Shown here: one piece after another, positions 44,080-53,809 of the stretch | How the letters are laid out: each line of letters starts with the position of its first letter | How positions within the stretch are numbered: position 1 is the stretch's first letter | Source: Ferrovum sp. JA12 | Lineage (GTDB): Bacteria; Pseudomonadota; Gammaproteobacteria; Burkholderiales; Ferrovaceae | NCBI RefSeq assembly: GCF_001431705.1 | Contig: NZ_LJWX01000002.1 | Coordinates: 773,352-837,351, forward strand | Direction: 5' to 3' | Length of the DNA stretch: 64,000 nucleotides | The notes under the pieces: model-generated | Seen by the model: the letters and a program-made list of their open reading frames with translations, nothing else | What the model was told of the DNA's origin: nothing | Databases searched by the model: none | Made by a program: the position numbers and the translations under genes

Positions 44080-45431
44080 TCACGCAGCAACTTCAGAGCC
44101 TCATCAACACGATCAACGGTGTATAAAGTAATGCCCTCAATACGCTGTTTAGAGCGATTTGCCTTGGGGATCAGTGCATGAGTAAAACCCAGCTTCGCCG
44201 CCTCCTTAAGGCGCTCTTGCCCTTTTTGTACCGGGCGAATTTCTCCTGATAAACCAATCTCACCAAATATCACCCATTGCGGCGGCAGAGGAATACCTCT
44301 TAAACTACTCACCGCTGCGGCAACAATAGCAAGATCAGCTGCGGGTTCGGTAATTTTTACACCCGCCACCGCATTAATAAATACATCTTGATTATGACAA
44401 TAAATTCCTGCATGGCGGGTTAATACTGCTAAGAGCATGGCTAATCTATTTTGCTCCAAGCCAACTGTTAATCGTCTTGGTACTGACTGGTGGGATTCGG
44501 CGACAAGAGCCTGGATTTCCACTGCCATGGGCCGCGTTCCTTCCAAAGTAACTGTGATAGAAGAACCAGGTACTGGATGGTCATAATGAGATAAAAATAA
44601 AGCAGAAGGATTAGTCACTTCCTTTAACCCGATTTCTGTCATGGCAAATATACCAAGTTCATTCACCGCACCAAAGCGGTTTTTAATGGCTCGTATTAAT
44701 CTAAAACTAGAACTCCCCTCCCCCTCAAAATAGAGTACCGTATCCACAATGTGCTCCAATACACGGGGACCCGCGATGGTTCCCTCTTTAGTAACATGGC
44801 CAACTAATACCATCATTACACCAAGAGATTTTGCAACACGGGTAAGTTGAGCCGCACATTCACGAACTTGACTCACTGAACCGGGAGCTGAGTTCAGTGC
44901 ATCACTAAAGAGAGTCTGAATTGAGTCAATAACAACTAAATTGGGCAGCGCCTCTTCAATAACGCGGACGATTTTTTCTAATTGAATCTCTGAGAGAATT
45001 TCCGCATCACCCGTAACAAGTTTGAGTCTCTCTGCTCGTCCTGCTACCTGTTCGGGGGACTCCTCCCCCGTAACATACAAGACCTTTAACCCCTGCAATC
45101 CTACTTGGGTTAAGGTTTGTAAGAGTAAAGTGGATTTACCAATACCCGGATCCCCACCCAGTAAAATCACTCCTCCTCTCACAAAACCGCCACCTAAAAC
45201 TCGGTTTAATTCCGTCATACCCGATGAGATACGATCAATGGCTTGTTGACTTACCGAACTTAAACGTTGGGGCTTTTGACTTTCATTAAGAGGTTTAAAG
45301 CGACTAACTGAATTTTCCTGTATGGTCTCTACCAAGGTGTTCCAGACCTGACAATGGGGACACTGACCTTGCCATTTAGGGCTCTGCCCGCCACACTCAG
45401 TACAAGTATATAGGGTTTTTAATTTAGCCAC
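44061..45431 (-). CDS. radA: DNA repair protein RadA
   Basis: A 456-residue protein. Zinc finger CTECGGQSPKWQGQCPHC at the N-terminus, RecA-like ATPase with Walker A GGDPGIGKSTLL, the RadA-specific KNRFG motif, and a C-terminal Lon-like domain (AGVKITEPAADLAIVAAAVSS and GEIGLSGEIRPV). RadA promotes branch migration of recombination intermediates. It lies 5 bases after dnaB in the ribosomal-replication operon. Confidence 0.97.
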   Translation of the reverse strand: MAKLKTLYTCTECGGQSPKWQGQCPHCQVWNTLVETIQENSVSRFKPLNESQKPQRLSSVSQQAIDRISSGMTELNRVLGGGFVRGGVILLGGDPGIGKSTLLLQTLTQVGLQGLKVLYVTGEESPEQVAGRAERLKLVTGDAEILSEIQLEKIVRVIEEALPNLVVIDSIQTLFSDALNSAPGSVSQVRECAAQLTRVAKSLGVMMVLVGHVTKEGTIAGPRVLEHIVDTVLYFEGEGSSSFRLIRAIKNRFGAVNELGIFAMTEIGLKEVTNPSALFLSHYDHPVPGSSITVTLEGTRPMAVEIQALVAESHQSVPRRLTVGLEQNRLAMLLAVLTRHAGIYCHNQDVFINAVAGVKITEPAADLAIVAAAVSSLRGIPLPPQWVIFGEIGLSGEIRPVQKGQERLKEAAKLGFTHALIPKANRSKQRIEGITLYTVDRVDEALKLLRDHALPS

Positions 45432-45436
45432 GTAAA

Positions 45437-46819
45437 TTAATAGTCATTGGCTTGATAATTGATGGCTGAGGCGTAATTTTCAAAACGCGTATAGTGCCCC
45501 AAGAAAGTTAAAGGAACCATACCAATCGGTCCATTACGCTGTTTACCTATAATAATTTCAGCCATGCCTTTATCGGGGGAGTCGGGGTTGTAGACTTCAT
45601 CACGATAGATGAACAAAATTACATCTGCATCCTGTTCAATAGCCCCTGACTCTCGTAAGTCAGACATCACCGGTCTCTTATTGGGTCGTTGTTCAAGTCC
45701 ACGGTTAAGCTGAGAGAGGGCTACTACTGGAACATTGAGCTCCTTTGCGAGCGCTTTCAGGGAACGTGAGATTTCCGAGATTTCAGTAGCACGATTTTCA
45801 CCGGAGGAGCTTGAGGTCATTAATTGTAAATAATCTACCACAATCAAACCTAGTCCACCGTATTGGCGATGTAATCGGCGGGAGCGAGCTCGAAGATCAA
45901 GTGGGTTCAATGCTGGCGTCTCATCAATATGAATAGGTACCTCATGGAGCTCTTCTAAGGCACGGGAGACACGCCTAAAATCTTCTTCTTTTAAGCGTCC
46001 AGTTCGTAATTGATGGGCATCAAGACGACCATGAAAACTTAAAATCCTCATGGCAAGCTGGTTGGAGGACATTTCCATACTAAATACAGCCACTGGAAGT
46101 TTAGATTGTATTCCTACATGACCTGCGATATTTAAGGCAAGTGCTGTTTTACCCATGGAAGGACGTCCTGCGACGATAATCAAGTCGCCCTTTTGAAAGC
46201 CTGAGGTTTTTTCATCTAAATCTACAAATCCCGTGGGGATACCCGTTACCGGATCATGGTTTCCCGCGTGGTAGAGTTCATCCACTTGCTCAACCACTTG
46301 CGCCAAAGGCACCTTTAACGCCACAAAGCCTTGCGAGTGTTTAGCGCCGCTTTCTGCGATATTAAAGACTTTAGCTTCCGCTTCATCTAGAAGCGCCCTT
46401 GCATCTCGCCCCGAGGGATTAAAGGCAGACTCGGTAATGTCTGAGCCTACTTGTACTAAAGAACGCATAATAGAGCGCTCACGTACAATCTCCGCATAGC
46501 GCCTGATATTGGCAGAACTAGGAACCGATTGAGTAATGGATGCGATATAAGACAAGCCACCAATAGACTCTAATTCTCCCCTTAAGGATAACTCATCACA
46601 CAGGGTTAAAATATCTGCGGGTTTACCCTTTTCAACTAAAGAGAGAATGGCACGATAGATTTTTCGGTGATCTTCTCGGTAGTAGTCGGATTCATTAATT
46701 AAATCTGCGATTTTATCCCAAGCATGGTTATCAAGAAGTAAACCGCCCAGAACAGATTGTTCCGCCTCTATGTTGTGAGGCGGAACTCTTAAATTGGCAG
46801 AACGAGAATCGTCAGCCAT
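45437..46819 (-). CDS. dnaB: Replicative DNA helicase DnaB
   Basis: A 460-residue hexameric helicase. N-terminal collar domain (PHNIEAEQSVLGGLLLDN), linker, and RecA-like motor with Walker A GRPSMGKTALALN, Walker B LIVVDYLQLM and the SQLNRGLEQRPNKRP motif. No intein is visible. It follows rplI by 11 bases. Confidence 0.97.
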   Translation of the reverse strand: MADDSRSANLRVPPHNIEAEQSVLGGLLLDNHAWDKIADLINESDYYREDHRKIYRAILSLVEKGKPADILTLCDELSLRGELESIGGLSYIASITQSVPSSANIRRYAEIVRERSIMRSLVQVGSDITESAFNPSGRDARALLDEAEAKVFNIAESGAKHSQGFVALKVPLAQVVEQVDELYHAGNHDPVTGIPTGFVDLDEKTSGFQKGDLIIVAGRPSMGKTALALNIAGHVGIQSKLPVAVFSMEMSSNQLAMRILSFHGRLDAHQLRTGRLKEEDFRRVSRALEELHEVPIHIDETPALNPLDLRARSRRLHRQYGGLGLIVVDYLQLMTSSSSGENRATEISEISRSLKALAKELNVPVVALSQLNRGLEQRPNKRPVMSDLRESGAIEQDADVILFIYRDEVYNPDSPDKGMAEIIIGKQRNGPIGMVPLTFLGHYTRFENYASAINYQANDY

Positions 46820-46830
46820 AAGGGTGGGAT

Positions 46831-47280
46831 TTATTGCTCAGCGACTACTGATACATTGATATCAGTCACCACATCACTATGTAAAGCTACAGTAATGGTG
46901 TAATCACCAATTGTTTTCAATGGACCATTGGGTAGACGTATTTCAGATTTAGAAGCTTCTAATCCTTGAGCTTTCAACGCGTCAACGATATCGTGATTGG
47001 TTACAGAACCAAACAGTCTTCCGTCAACACCTGCTTTTTGTGAAACTATCACCTTCACGCCAGCTAATTGTTCAGCGCGAGATTTAGCAACATTCAACTC
47101 TTCAGTCTGTAATCTTTCTAACTCAACACGACGTGCTTCAAATTCTTTTTTGTTAATTTCAGTGGCACGCTTTGCTTTTCCCTGAGGGATCAAAAAGTTT
47201 CTCGCATACCCTTCTTTAACTTTTACAATGTCACCTAGTTGACCTAGATTGACTACTTTTTCCATGAGGATCACTTCCAT
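46831..47280 (-). CDS. rplI: 50S ribosomal protein L9
   Basis: A 149-residue protein with the L9 N-terminal domain ([27 protein letters not shown]), long connecting helix and C-terminal rRNA-binding domain ([17 protein letters not shown]). Standard length. Start has GGAGATAACC upstream. Confidence 0.98.
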   Translation of the reverse strand: MEVILMEKVVNLGQLGDIVKVKEGYARNFLIPQGKAKRATEINKKEFEARRVELERLQTEELNVAKSRAEQLAGVKVIVSQKAGVDGRLFGSVTNHDIVDALKAQGLEASKSEIRLPNGPLKTIGDYTITVALHSDVVTDINVSVVAEQ

Positions 47281-47290
47281 GGTTATCTCC

Positions 47291-47563
47291 TTAGTGCAAA
47301 TCTGTATAGGGCAAGAGTGCTAAGAAACGAGCGCGTTTCACAGCAACACTTAATTGACGCTGGTAGCGCGCTTTTGTACCGGTAATGCGGGCAGGAATAA
47401 TTTTACCGTTTTCATTAATAAAGTCTTTCAAAATATCAACGTCTTTGTAATCCACCCATTCAATTTTCTCTGCGGTAAAACGACAGAATTTACGACGACG
47501 AAACATACTGGCATTTTTAGCCTGATTGTTACGTGGTTCTTTTTTATTATCTTTTCTTGGCAT
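47291..47563 (-). CDS. rpsR: 30S ribosomal protein S18
   Basis: About 90 residues with [29 protein letters not shown] and [34 protein letters not shown], the S18 signature. The ATG at 47563 has GGAG six bases upstream, located inside the end of priB. A longer start at 47575 would overlap priB and lacks support. Confidence 0.97.
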   Translation of the reverse strand: MPRKDNKKEPRNNQAKNASMFRRRKFCRFTAEKIEWVDYKDVDILKDFINENGKIIPARITGTKARYQRQLSVAVKRARFLALLPYTDLH

Positions 47564-47564
47564 T

Positions 47565-47864
47565 TTAAACTCCATTACTCAATTTAAATTGATTTACTTT
47601 AATCACCAGCTCTCTGCTGTTAGCATGTTTCTTTATCAATTGACCCTTAATCATAAGTCCCACAGGATGAGACAATTGACTTAATAAAACTGCCACCTCT
47701 GCAAACGCTGTCATAGTGATAGAAAGAGTTGTCTGTGTTGTCTCACCGTCATTTAAGCTCAATTGATGGGAAAATATTCCCACAAAATTTGCTATCCCTG
47801 ATGGGGTATATCTTAGGGAGTTGTGAGATGAAACGAATCCTTCTAACACCACCTCATTTCGCAT
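47565..47864 (-). CDS. priB: Primosomal replication protein PriB
   Basis: A 99-residue single-stranded-DNA-binding OB-fold protein between rpsF and rpsR, the classical position. Sequence features include [18 protein letters not shown] and [21 protein letters not shown] (spread over the fold). It helps PriA load DnaB at stalled forks. Confidence 0.92.
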   Translation of the reverse strand: MRNEVVLEGFVSSHNSLRYTPSGIANFVGIFSHQLSLNDGETTQTTLSITMTAFAEVAVLLSQLSHPVGLMIKGQLIKKHANSRELVIKVNQFKLSNGV

Positions 47865-47866
47865 TA

Positions 47867-48250
47867 TTAAGCAGAAACAGCCTCCGGTGAATCACCATCA
47901 CGGACCATCAAGTCCTCACGGGGCGCACGTTTTTCTTCACGCATCATAGGTGAAATGTCAGACACAGGACCTTTCATCTGAATAGTTAAATGACGAAGAA
48001 CCGCATCATTAAAGCGGAATGCGTTTTCAATTTCCGCCAAAATCTCACTGCTGCATTCAATATTCATTAAAACATAATGGGCTTTGTGGATTTTTTGAAT
48101 TGGATAGGCTAGTTGACGACGACCCCAGTCTTCAAAACGATGAATTTGTCCACCACCTTGTGTCACCATGTTCTTATAACGCTCGACCATGGCGCCAACT
48201 TGCTCGCTTTGATCAGGATGAACAATAAATACTATCTCATAATGCCGCAT
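47867..48250 (-). CDS. rpsF: 30S ribosomal protein S6
   Basis: A 127-residue protein with [39 protein letters not shown] and [11 protein letters not shown]. Slightly acidic C-terminal tail as usual. AAGGAGATGTT precedes the ATG. It leads the rpsF-priB-rpsR-rplI-dnaB-radA operon. Confidence 0.97.
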   Translation of the reverse strand: MRHYEIVFIVHPDQSEQVGAMVERYKNMVTQGGGQIHRFEDWGRRQLAYPIQKIHKAHYVLMNIECSSEILAEIENAFRFNDAVLRHLTIQMKGPVSDISPMMREEKRAPREDLMVRDGDSPEAVSA

Positions 48251-48335
48251 AACATCTCCTTATGGTTAAGCCAAAATTGGCAGAGCTAACTTAATCTTTG
48301 GCAAGTAAAGTTAGCAAGGTCTTAAAAAGTCTTCT

Positions 48336-48364
48336 ATTTTAACTAAAAATCAAACAGTTAGCAA
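48336..48364 (-). promoter_or_regulatory. Sigma-70 promoter of the rpsF operon
   Basis: On the minus strand TTGCTA (48364-48359) and TAAAAT (48341-48336) are separated by 17 bases, about 85-115 bases before rpsF. The -35 box starts exactly at the edge of the target duplication of the neighbouring IS, so the insertion left it intact. Confidence 0.55.
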
Positions 48365-48381
48365 ATCTATGCTAAAGCCGT
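48364..48381. repeat. Target-site duplication of the IS, left copy
   Basis: AATCTATGCTAAAGCCGT at 48364-48381 is repeated exactly at 49846-49863, immediately outside both ends of the IS. The right copy contains the stop codon and last codons of rlmB. Depending on whether the element ends in TG..CA, the true duplication is 16 to 18 bases. Confidence 0.88.
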
Positions 48382-49845
48382 GTTAGCGCAAAGTAGTAAT
48401 GTCCGGTTTCTCCCAAATAGAAATGTCCGCTGGTAGTTAAACTCACGCTGTTAGAAACAGTGGCGGATATTTTGAAGATGGACAAACTCATGAGTCAAAA
48501 AGAAGTGAAGCGAGCCCAGATGCTGGATCTGTTGACAGAGGGCAAAATCGACCAACAGGAAGCCGCGCGGCGACTGGGTATCACTACCCGCCAGGTGCGC
48601 CGCCTGACCCGGCGTTATCAGGCAGCGGGGCTGTCCGGACTGATCAGCAGGAAGCGCGGCAAGGCATCGAATCGGCGGCTGGACGATGCCATCTGCACGA
48701 TGGCCATTGATCTCATTGGCGCGCATTACAGCGACTTCGGGCCGACGCTGGCCTGCGAGAAGCTGGCCGAACTGCATGAGGTAAATCTGTCTGTCGAGAC
48801 CACGCGCCAGCTAATGATCAAGGCGGGCCACTGGCACCCCAGGAAAGGCGGCTCCATATGCGCACACCCGATGCGCGAGCGTCGCGCCCGCTTCGGCGAG
48901 ATGATCCAGATCGACGGCAGCCCCCACGACTGGTTTGAAGACCGCGGCGAATATTGCACTCTGCTGGTATTCATCGACGATGCTACCGGACGGCTGACGC
49001 AACTGCGCTTTGCACCGAGCGAAACCACGCTGGACTATATGCAGGTGTTGCACGATCATATTCTGGCGCACGGCGTACCTGCGGCGTTGTACTCTGACCG
49101 CCACAGCATCTTCCGCATCAACGCCAAGGAGTCCGATCCGGAGGCCGAAACACAATTCTCGCGTGCGGCGCGCGAGCTGGGAATCGCATGCATCCACGCG
49201 CACAGCCCGCAGGCCAAAGGACGCGTGGAACGCGCCAATCAGACCTTGCAGGACAGGCTGGTCAAGGAAATGCGACTGGCCGGCATCAACAACATGGACG
49301 AGGCCAATGCGTGGTTGCCGGGCTATATCGAGGACTTCAACAGGCGCTTTGCGGTCGCGCCCAAAGACCCGTCTGACGCGCACCTGGCCTATGCCGGAAC
49401 ACCCGCCAGCCTGATGCGCACCCTGTCGGTTCAAGTAACGAAAACGCTCTCAAAAAACCTGTCTTGCCAGCATGAAAACCAGTTGCTGCAGGTCGAAACG
49501 ACGGGCACGGGTCTGGGACTACGGGGCGCGAAAGTGACGGTGCATCGGCACTTTGACGGCACGTGTGAACTGCTTTGGAGAAAACGCGAATTGACATACA
49601 GCGTGATGGACAAACCGGAACGACAGTCGGCGGTGGCCGATGGCAAATCGGTCAATGCACGAGTCGACAAGGCACTGACTCGGCGCAACACCGGACACAA
49701 GCCTGCAGCCAATCACCCCTGGAGAAAAATGCCCGTCGGCAAATCCGCCCACGACGGGCAGCGCGCAACACCGTAGCGCAAGGGAAACAGCAAAAGCGGA
49801 CATTTCTACTTTGCAGGAAAGCGGACATTTCTATTTAGCGTTGAC
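48382..49845 (+). mobile_element. Intact insertion sequence (IS1202/ISNCY-like) between rpsF and rlmB
   Basis: 1464 bases bounded by a 16-18 bp direct repeat. The ends form a long imperfect inverted repeat of about 50 bases (48382-48432 against 49845-49795). In each end the word AATGTCCG occurs twice about 28 bases apart, likely transposase-binding sites. GC content is clearly higher than the host's. It carries one transposase gene on the plus strand. The long target duplication and transposase type resemble the IS1202 group. Confidence 0.87.
48460..49776 (+). CDS. IS1202/ISNCY-like transposase with helix-turn-helix and DDE integrase domain
   Basis: A 438-residue protein, complete. N-terminal helix-turn-helix (DQQEAARRLGITTRQVRRLTRRY), then an rve-type DDE core: MIQIDGSPHDWF (Asp), LYSDRHSIFR (Asp) and SPQAKGRVERANQTLQDRLVKEM (Glu). 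The start is uncertain: GTG at 48460, ATG at 48478 or ATG at 48490 are in frame. The C-terminal part resembles the mu-type beta-barrel and basic tail. No frameshift is seen, so it may be active. Confidence 0.9.
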   Translation: MADILKMDKLMSQKEVKRAQMLDLLTEGKIDQQEAARRLGITTRQVRRLTRRYQAAGLSGLISRKRGKASNRRLDDAICTMAIDLIGAHYSDFGPTLACEKLAELHEVNLSVETTRQLMIKAGHWHPRKGGSICAHPMRERRARFGEMIQIDGSPHDWFEDRGEYCTLLVFIDDATGRLTQLRFAPSETTLDYMQVLHDHILAHGVPAALYSDRHSIFRINAKESDPEAETQFSRAARELGIACIHAHSPQAKGRVERANQTLQDRLVKEMRLAGINNMDEANAWLPGYIEDFNRRFAVAPKDPSDAHLAYAGTPASLMRTLSVQVTKTLSKNLSCQHENQLLQVETTGTGLGLRGAKVTVHRHFDGTCELLWRKRELTYSVMDKPERQSAVADGKSVNARVDKALTRRNTGHKPAANHPWRKMPVGKSAHDGQRATP

Positions 49846-49848
49846 AAT

Positions 49849-50595
49849 CTATGCTAAAGCCGTATTTTCCCGCCTCTTGGTTTCATACAAACAGATACCA
49901 GCTGCCACAGACACATTTAAAGATTCCACTGAGCCAAACATGGGGATTCTCACTAATTGATCGCAGGTTTCCCGGGTTAATCGGCGTAACCCCTCCCCTT
50001 CAGCACCCAGCACCCAGGCCAATGGCTGACTAAACTCCGCCGAGAATAAATCCTCTTTGGCTTGGTCGTCGGTACCTATTATCCAAATATTCTGATCTTT
50101 CAAATCACGTAGCGTTCGGGCTAAATTAGTCACAGGGATATAGGGTATAACATCCATGGCACCAGAAGCCACTTTCGCCACAGTAGGAGAGAGGGCAACG
50201 GATCGATCCTTTGGTGCAATAATGGCATGAACCCCCATGGCATCAGCAACACGTAAACACGCTCCCAAATTATGGGGATCTTGTATTCCATCTAAGACCA
50301 GTAATAGTAAGGATTGCTGATAGGTTTCTACCAAATGATCAAGATCATGAATCATGGGAACTGCGCTGGCTAAAGCAACAATTCCTTGATGGCGTCTCGT
50401 GCCTGTCAAGCCTTGTAATCGTTGCCCATCTACCCTTTTGGCATTTAATCCTTTTTCTTCTAACAGGGCCTTTATTTCCTGCATACGCTGATCATTTCTT
50501 TCTTGATCAATGTAAACGTCTTCAAGGGTTTGAGGAAAATGTTTTAAACGACTTTTAATGGCATGAAAACCATAAATCACTGCGGGTTTTTTCAT
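49849..50595 (-). CDS. rlmB: 23S rRNA (guanosine-2'-O-)-methyltransferase RlmB
   Basis: A 248-residue SPOUT methyltransferase. N-terminal substrate-binding domain (IYGFHAIKSRLKHFPQTLEDVYI), then the knotted SAM domain with LVLDGIQDPHNLGACLRVADAMG, WVLGAEGEGLRRL and SVESLNVSVAAGICLYE. It methylates G2251 of 23S rRNA in E. coli. The IS lies at its stop codon but the coding sequence is complete. The start overlaps the rnr stop by 4 bases. Confidence 0.96.
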   Translation of the reverse strand: MKKPAVIYGFHAIKSRLKHFPQTLEDVYIDQERNDQRMQEIKALLEEKGLNAKRVDGQRLQGLTGTRRHQGIVALASAVPMIHDLDHLVETYQQSLLLLVLDGIQDPHNLGACLRVADAMGVHAIIAPKDRSVALSPTVAKVASGAMDVIPYIPVTNLARTLRDLKDQNIWIIGTDDQAKEDLFSAEFSQPLAWVLGAEGEGLRRLTRETCDQLVRIPMFGSVESLNVSVAAGICLYETKRRENTALA

Positions 50596-52790
50596 AATAT
50601 TTTTTTCTTTTTTGAATTTTTGGAACGATGGGTTTTCATGGCAAAGTCTATTTTATTTTTTTCCATATCAACCCGAACAAGCTGCACAAGTACGCGATCA
50701 CCCAAGCGATAACGCATCCCTGTTCGCTCCCCAAGAAGCTGATGACGATTAGCATCATAACGATAGTAATCAGCCCCTAATTCCGAAATGTGAATTAATC
50801 CTTCCACAAAAACATCATCGAGTGCCACAAATAGCCCAAAACTGGTTACTGAGCTAACCGTACCATTAAATTCCTCACCCACACGATCCTTCATGTAAAA
50901 ACATTTGAGCCAAGACTCCACATCCCGTGTTGCCTCATCCGCTCGTCGCTCTGTTAAGGAACAGTGCTCTCCCACGGCAGTGAGATTCTCCATTTTTTTT
51001 GTTAGGCCACTCAAAGTCGCCCGAATTGCCCGATGAACCAGCAAATCCGGGTAGCGTCTGATAGGAGAGGTAAAATGAGTGTAGGCCTCATAGGCTAAAC
51101 CAAAATGCCCCTCATTATCCGGACTATATAGAGCCTGTTGTAATGACCTTAATAACACAGTTTCAAGTAAGTTTTGATCAGGTCTTTGTTGGATTTTCTT
51201 TAATATTTCCGCGTAATCTTTAGCTTTAGGCTTATCCCCTCCAGCCAAATGTAGTCCAAATTCACCCAAAAAATCACGTAAGGCTTTTAATCTCTCAACG
51301 GTAGGTGGCGGATGTATCCTATACAGAGAGGGTTGCTTATGTAGCAGCAAGTAACTTGCCGCACACACATTGGCCGCCAACATACATTCCTCAATAATAC
51401 GATGCGCTTCATTTCTTTCCACCGGCTGAATAGTTTCAATCTTTCCACGATCATCAAATATCATGCGCGTTTCAGAACTGGAAAAATCAATGGCACCCCT
51501 CTCTTGCCTTAGAGCAAGAAATAAGCGATAAACCTGCTCTAAATTGTGTAGTTGGGGTAAAAGAGGTTGTATTTTCTTATCGGCGCGCTCTGGAGTTAAC
51601 AGCGCTTGAGCAACTTCCGTATAGGTTAAACGCGCTTTAGAGTGCATGACAGCAGGATAAAAACGATAAGAGTTAATGGTTCCATCAGAAGATAAGTTCA
51701 TATCACAAACCATACATAACCTATCCACTTGTGGATTAAGAGAGCACAAACCATTGCTAAGCTTCTCAGGAAGCATGGGGATAACTCGTCTAGGGAAATA
51801 GACACTATTACCTCGCTCAAAAGCTTCTTTATCTAGCGCGCCACCCTCAGTAACATAGTGTGATACGTCAGCAATAGCCACAAGTAGCCTTAACTCCCCA
51901 CTGGCCATTTTTTCTGCATAAACAGCATCATCAAAATCCTTAGCGGTCTCTCCATCAATAGTCACCAAGGGTAAATGACGAATATCCTCTCTCCCGGAAT
52001 AATCCTCAGGCACCAAGTTGTCAGGTATTAACTCTGTTTGTTGCATCACTTCCTCTGGAAAAACATGAGGAAGCTCATGTTTTCTTAAGGCAATTTCCAC
52101 TTCCATACCAGGGTCTAGATAGTTACCAATAATCTCTACCACCTTAGCTATCGGTTCGGAATGTCGACTGGGTTGAGACATAATTTCTATCATGACAACT
52201 TGCCCAGGGGAGGCGCCGTGAGTTTGTCCTGGAGCCACCAATAAATCTTGGTTAATACGTTTATTTTCAGCTACTGCAAATAATACTCCCTGGGTTTCAT
52301 GTAATCTGGCAACAAGCTTGGAATTCACATGTTGCAGCACCTCTACAACAGAACCCTCTGGCCGACCACGGTTATCAATACCAATTGTTCTCACCATGAC
52401 CCTATCGCCATGTAAAACTTTATGCATCTCTCTAGCACCAAGAAAAATGTCACCACCGCCATCATCACGGATTGCAAAGCCGAACCCCTCTGGGTGACCT
52501 TCAATACGAGCCGGGATTAAATCTATCTTCTCAGGCAGACAAAGAGCATTTTTACGATTCCTCATTAGCTGCCCGTCTCGCTCCATGGCCCTTAAGCGTT
52601 TACCAAACAAATCTCGCTCTTGTGCTTTAATAGATAGCATGCGTTCAATTTTTTCAACCGTAACAGGTACTCCTTCTTTTTCAAGAACTTGCAGTACAAA
52701 CTCTCTACTTGGTAAAGGTGATTCATAGAGGCTTTTTTCACGATCAAGGAAAGGATCTTGTGATCTTAAGGATGATTTACTGGTTGACAA
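50592..52790 (-). CDS. rnr: Ribonuclease R
   Basis: A 732-residue exoribonuclease. Order: N-terminal winged helix (PLPSREFVLQVLEKEGVPVTVEKIERML), cold-shock domains, RNB catalytic domain with the four metal-binding aspartates in VTIDGETAKDFDDAVYAE, and a C-terminal S1 domain (GEEFNGTVSSVTSFGLFVALDDVFVEGLIHIS...) with a basic tail. It degrades structured RNA. Gene order rnr-rlmB is the standard one. Confidence 0.96.
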   Translation of the reverse strand: MSTSKSSLRSQDPFLDREKSLYESPLPSREFVLQVLEKEGVPVTVEKIERMLSIKAQERDLFGKRLRAMERDGQLMRNRKNALCLPEKIDLIPARIEGHPEGFGFAIRDDGGGDIFLGAREMHKVLHGDRVMVRTIGIDNRGRPEGSVVEVLQHVNSKLVARLHETQGVLFAVAENKRINQDLLVAPGQTHGASPGQVVMIEIMSQPSRHSEPIAKVVEIIGNYLDPGMEVEIALRKHELPHVFPEEVMQQTELIPDNLVPEDYSGREDIRHLPLVTIDGETAKDFDDAVYAEKMASGELRLLVAIADVSHYVTEGGALDKEAFERGNSVYFPRRVIPMLPEKLSNGLCSLNPQVDRLCMVCDMNLSSDGTINSYRFYPAVMHSKARLTYTEVAQALLTPERADKKIQPLLPQLHNLEQVYRLFLALRQERGAIDFSSSETRMIFDDRGKIETIQPVERNEAHRIIEECMLAANVCAASYLLLHKQPSLYRIHPPPTVERLKALRDFLGEFGLHLAGGDKPKAKDYAEILKKIQQRPDQNLLETVLLRSLQQALYSPDNEGHFGLAYEAYTHFTSPIRRYPDLLVHRAIRATLSGLTKKMENLTAVGEHCSLTERRADEATRDVESWLKCFYMKDRVGEEFNGTVSSVTSFGLFVALDDVFVEGLIHISELGADYYRYDANRHQLLGERTGMRYRLGDRVLVQLVRVDMEKNKIDFAMKTHRSKNSKKKKIL

Positions 52791-52873
52791 AATTTTGAGA
52801 CCTTCTAAAATTGAAAGATTATTTGTTTATTTATAAAAATTATCTCACAATTATGTGAAAAAATAATAAATAA

Positions 52874-52960
52874 GCCGAGATGGCGGAATTGGTAGACGCA
52901 CCAGGTTCAGGTCCTGGCGGTGGCAACACTGTGGAGGTTCGAGTCCTCTTCTCGGCACCA
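52874..52960 (+). tRNA. tRNA-Leu (CAG)
   Basis: 87-base class II tRNA starting GCCGAGA and ending TCTCGGCACCA, with the CCA encoded. The anticodon arm is CCAGG-TTCAGGT-CCTGG, anticodon CAG. The long variable arm and GGTTCGAGTCC T-arm fit leucine. Confidence 0.96.
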
Positions 52961-53048
52961 TCATTTGTTAACTAACTCATGACTTTAATAGAATATTCTT
53001 GTTTTATGAATAAATGAGCTTATGATTTGGAAGTTAGTTAACTTTACA

Positions 53049-53429
53049 TTAATCGTCATCACCATAGTAGCCGCCTTGATAAACTGGTGCCGGATAAACA
53101 GGTTGTACATAAGCAGGTTGAGCTGGATAAGCATAAGTAGGTTGTTGAACATATCCAGGTGGTGCAGGATAGGTATAACCAGGAGGGGGGCCATAGACAG
53201 GAGCTGGGGCTACCGCTGGAGCATAAACGGGTTGCTGACCTAGCATCCCCCCAACCACTCCCCCTATTATTGCAGCACCCAAACCAATGCCACCCTCAAA
53301 TCCGCCATCACCCTCCCCTCGCCAACCCTCACCACCCCAGCCTTCACCACCCCGCCACCCATCCGCATAGACAGAGGTATTAAAGAGTAATGCTGCAACA
53401 TAGACAACGACGGGAAGAAATTTTTTCAT
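53049..53429 (-). CDS. Secreted Gly/Pro/Tyr-rich small protein
   Basis: A 126-residue protein with a signal peptide (FLPVVVYVAALLFNTSVYA). The mature part has three zones: Gly/Trp/Glu repeats (GGEGWGGEGWRGEGD), a glycine-zipper-like hydrophobic patch (IGLGAAIIGGVVGGMLG), and a Pro/Tyr/Ala-rich tail with PxYxxP repeats ending in GGYYGDDD. The zipper suggests membrane association and the tail disordered surface structure. No function is known. Low-complexity composition limits homology inference. Confidence 0.75.
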   Translation of the reverse strand: MKKFLPVVVYVAALLFNTSVYADGWRGGEGWGGEGWRGEGDGGFEGGIGLGAAIIGGVVGGMLGQQPVYAPAVAPAPVYGPPPGYTYPAPPGYVQQPTYAYPAQPAYVQPVYPAPVYQGGYYGDDD

Positions 53430-53809
53430 ATTGAACCTTTTCTTATTGAAAAATCGAATTAACTTAAATTTTAAAATAAAGTTACATTAAATACCAAAAA
53501 TAATCCTAATGAAATTCATATTACAAAACTTAAAGTAAGACATATAAAAGTAACACATATAGTAGTGAGATTGTATGAAAGAAAATTGGTTTGAGATGAA
53601 AATGTAAAGTTAAGTTAAAGTAGTTCTTATAATTTATTGTATTAACTGAAAAAACAACCTAGAAAAAAAATTAACTCAAAATATAATTATGAGGCCAAAC
53701 AGGTTTTAGAAGCGTGCTATCTCCTCGCTTTTCAGATAATTAATATCGTTATTTTTGATTAATCTTCAAGAAATAAATCATTAGGTATTAGTACTCTCCT
53801 CCTTCAACC
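53430..53809. other. AT-rich intergenic region
   Basis: About 380 bases upstream of the Gly/Pro-rich protein gene. I see no reading frame or strong hairpin. The promoter of that gene should lie near its start. Confidence 0.4.

Noticed and set aside
48726-49803. Several overlapping reading frames on both strands within the IS
   Set aside because: They are shadows of the GC-rich transposase gene, which has clear DDE motifs in its own frame.
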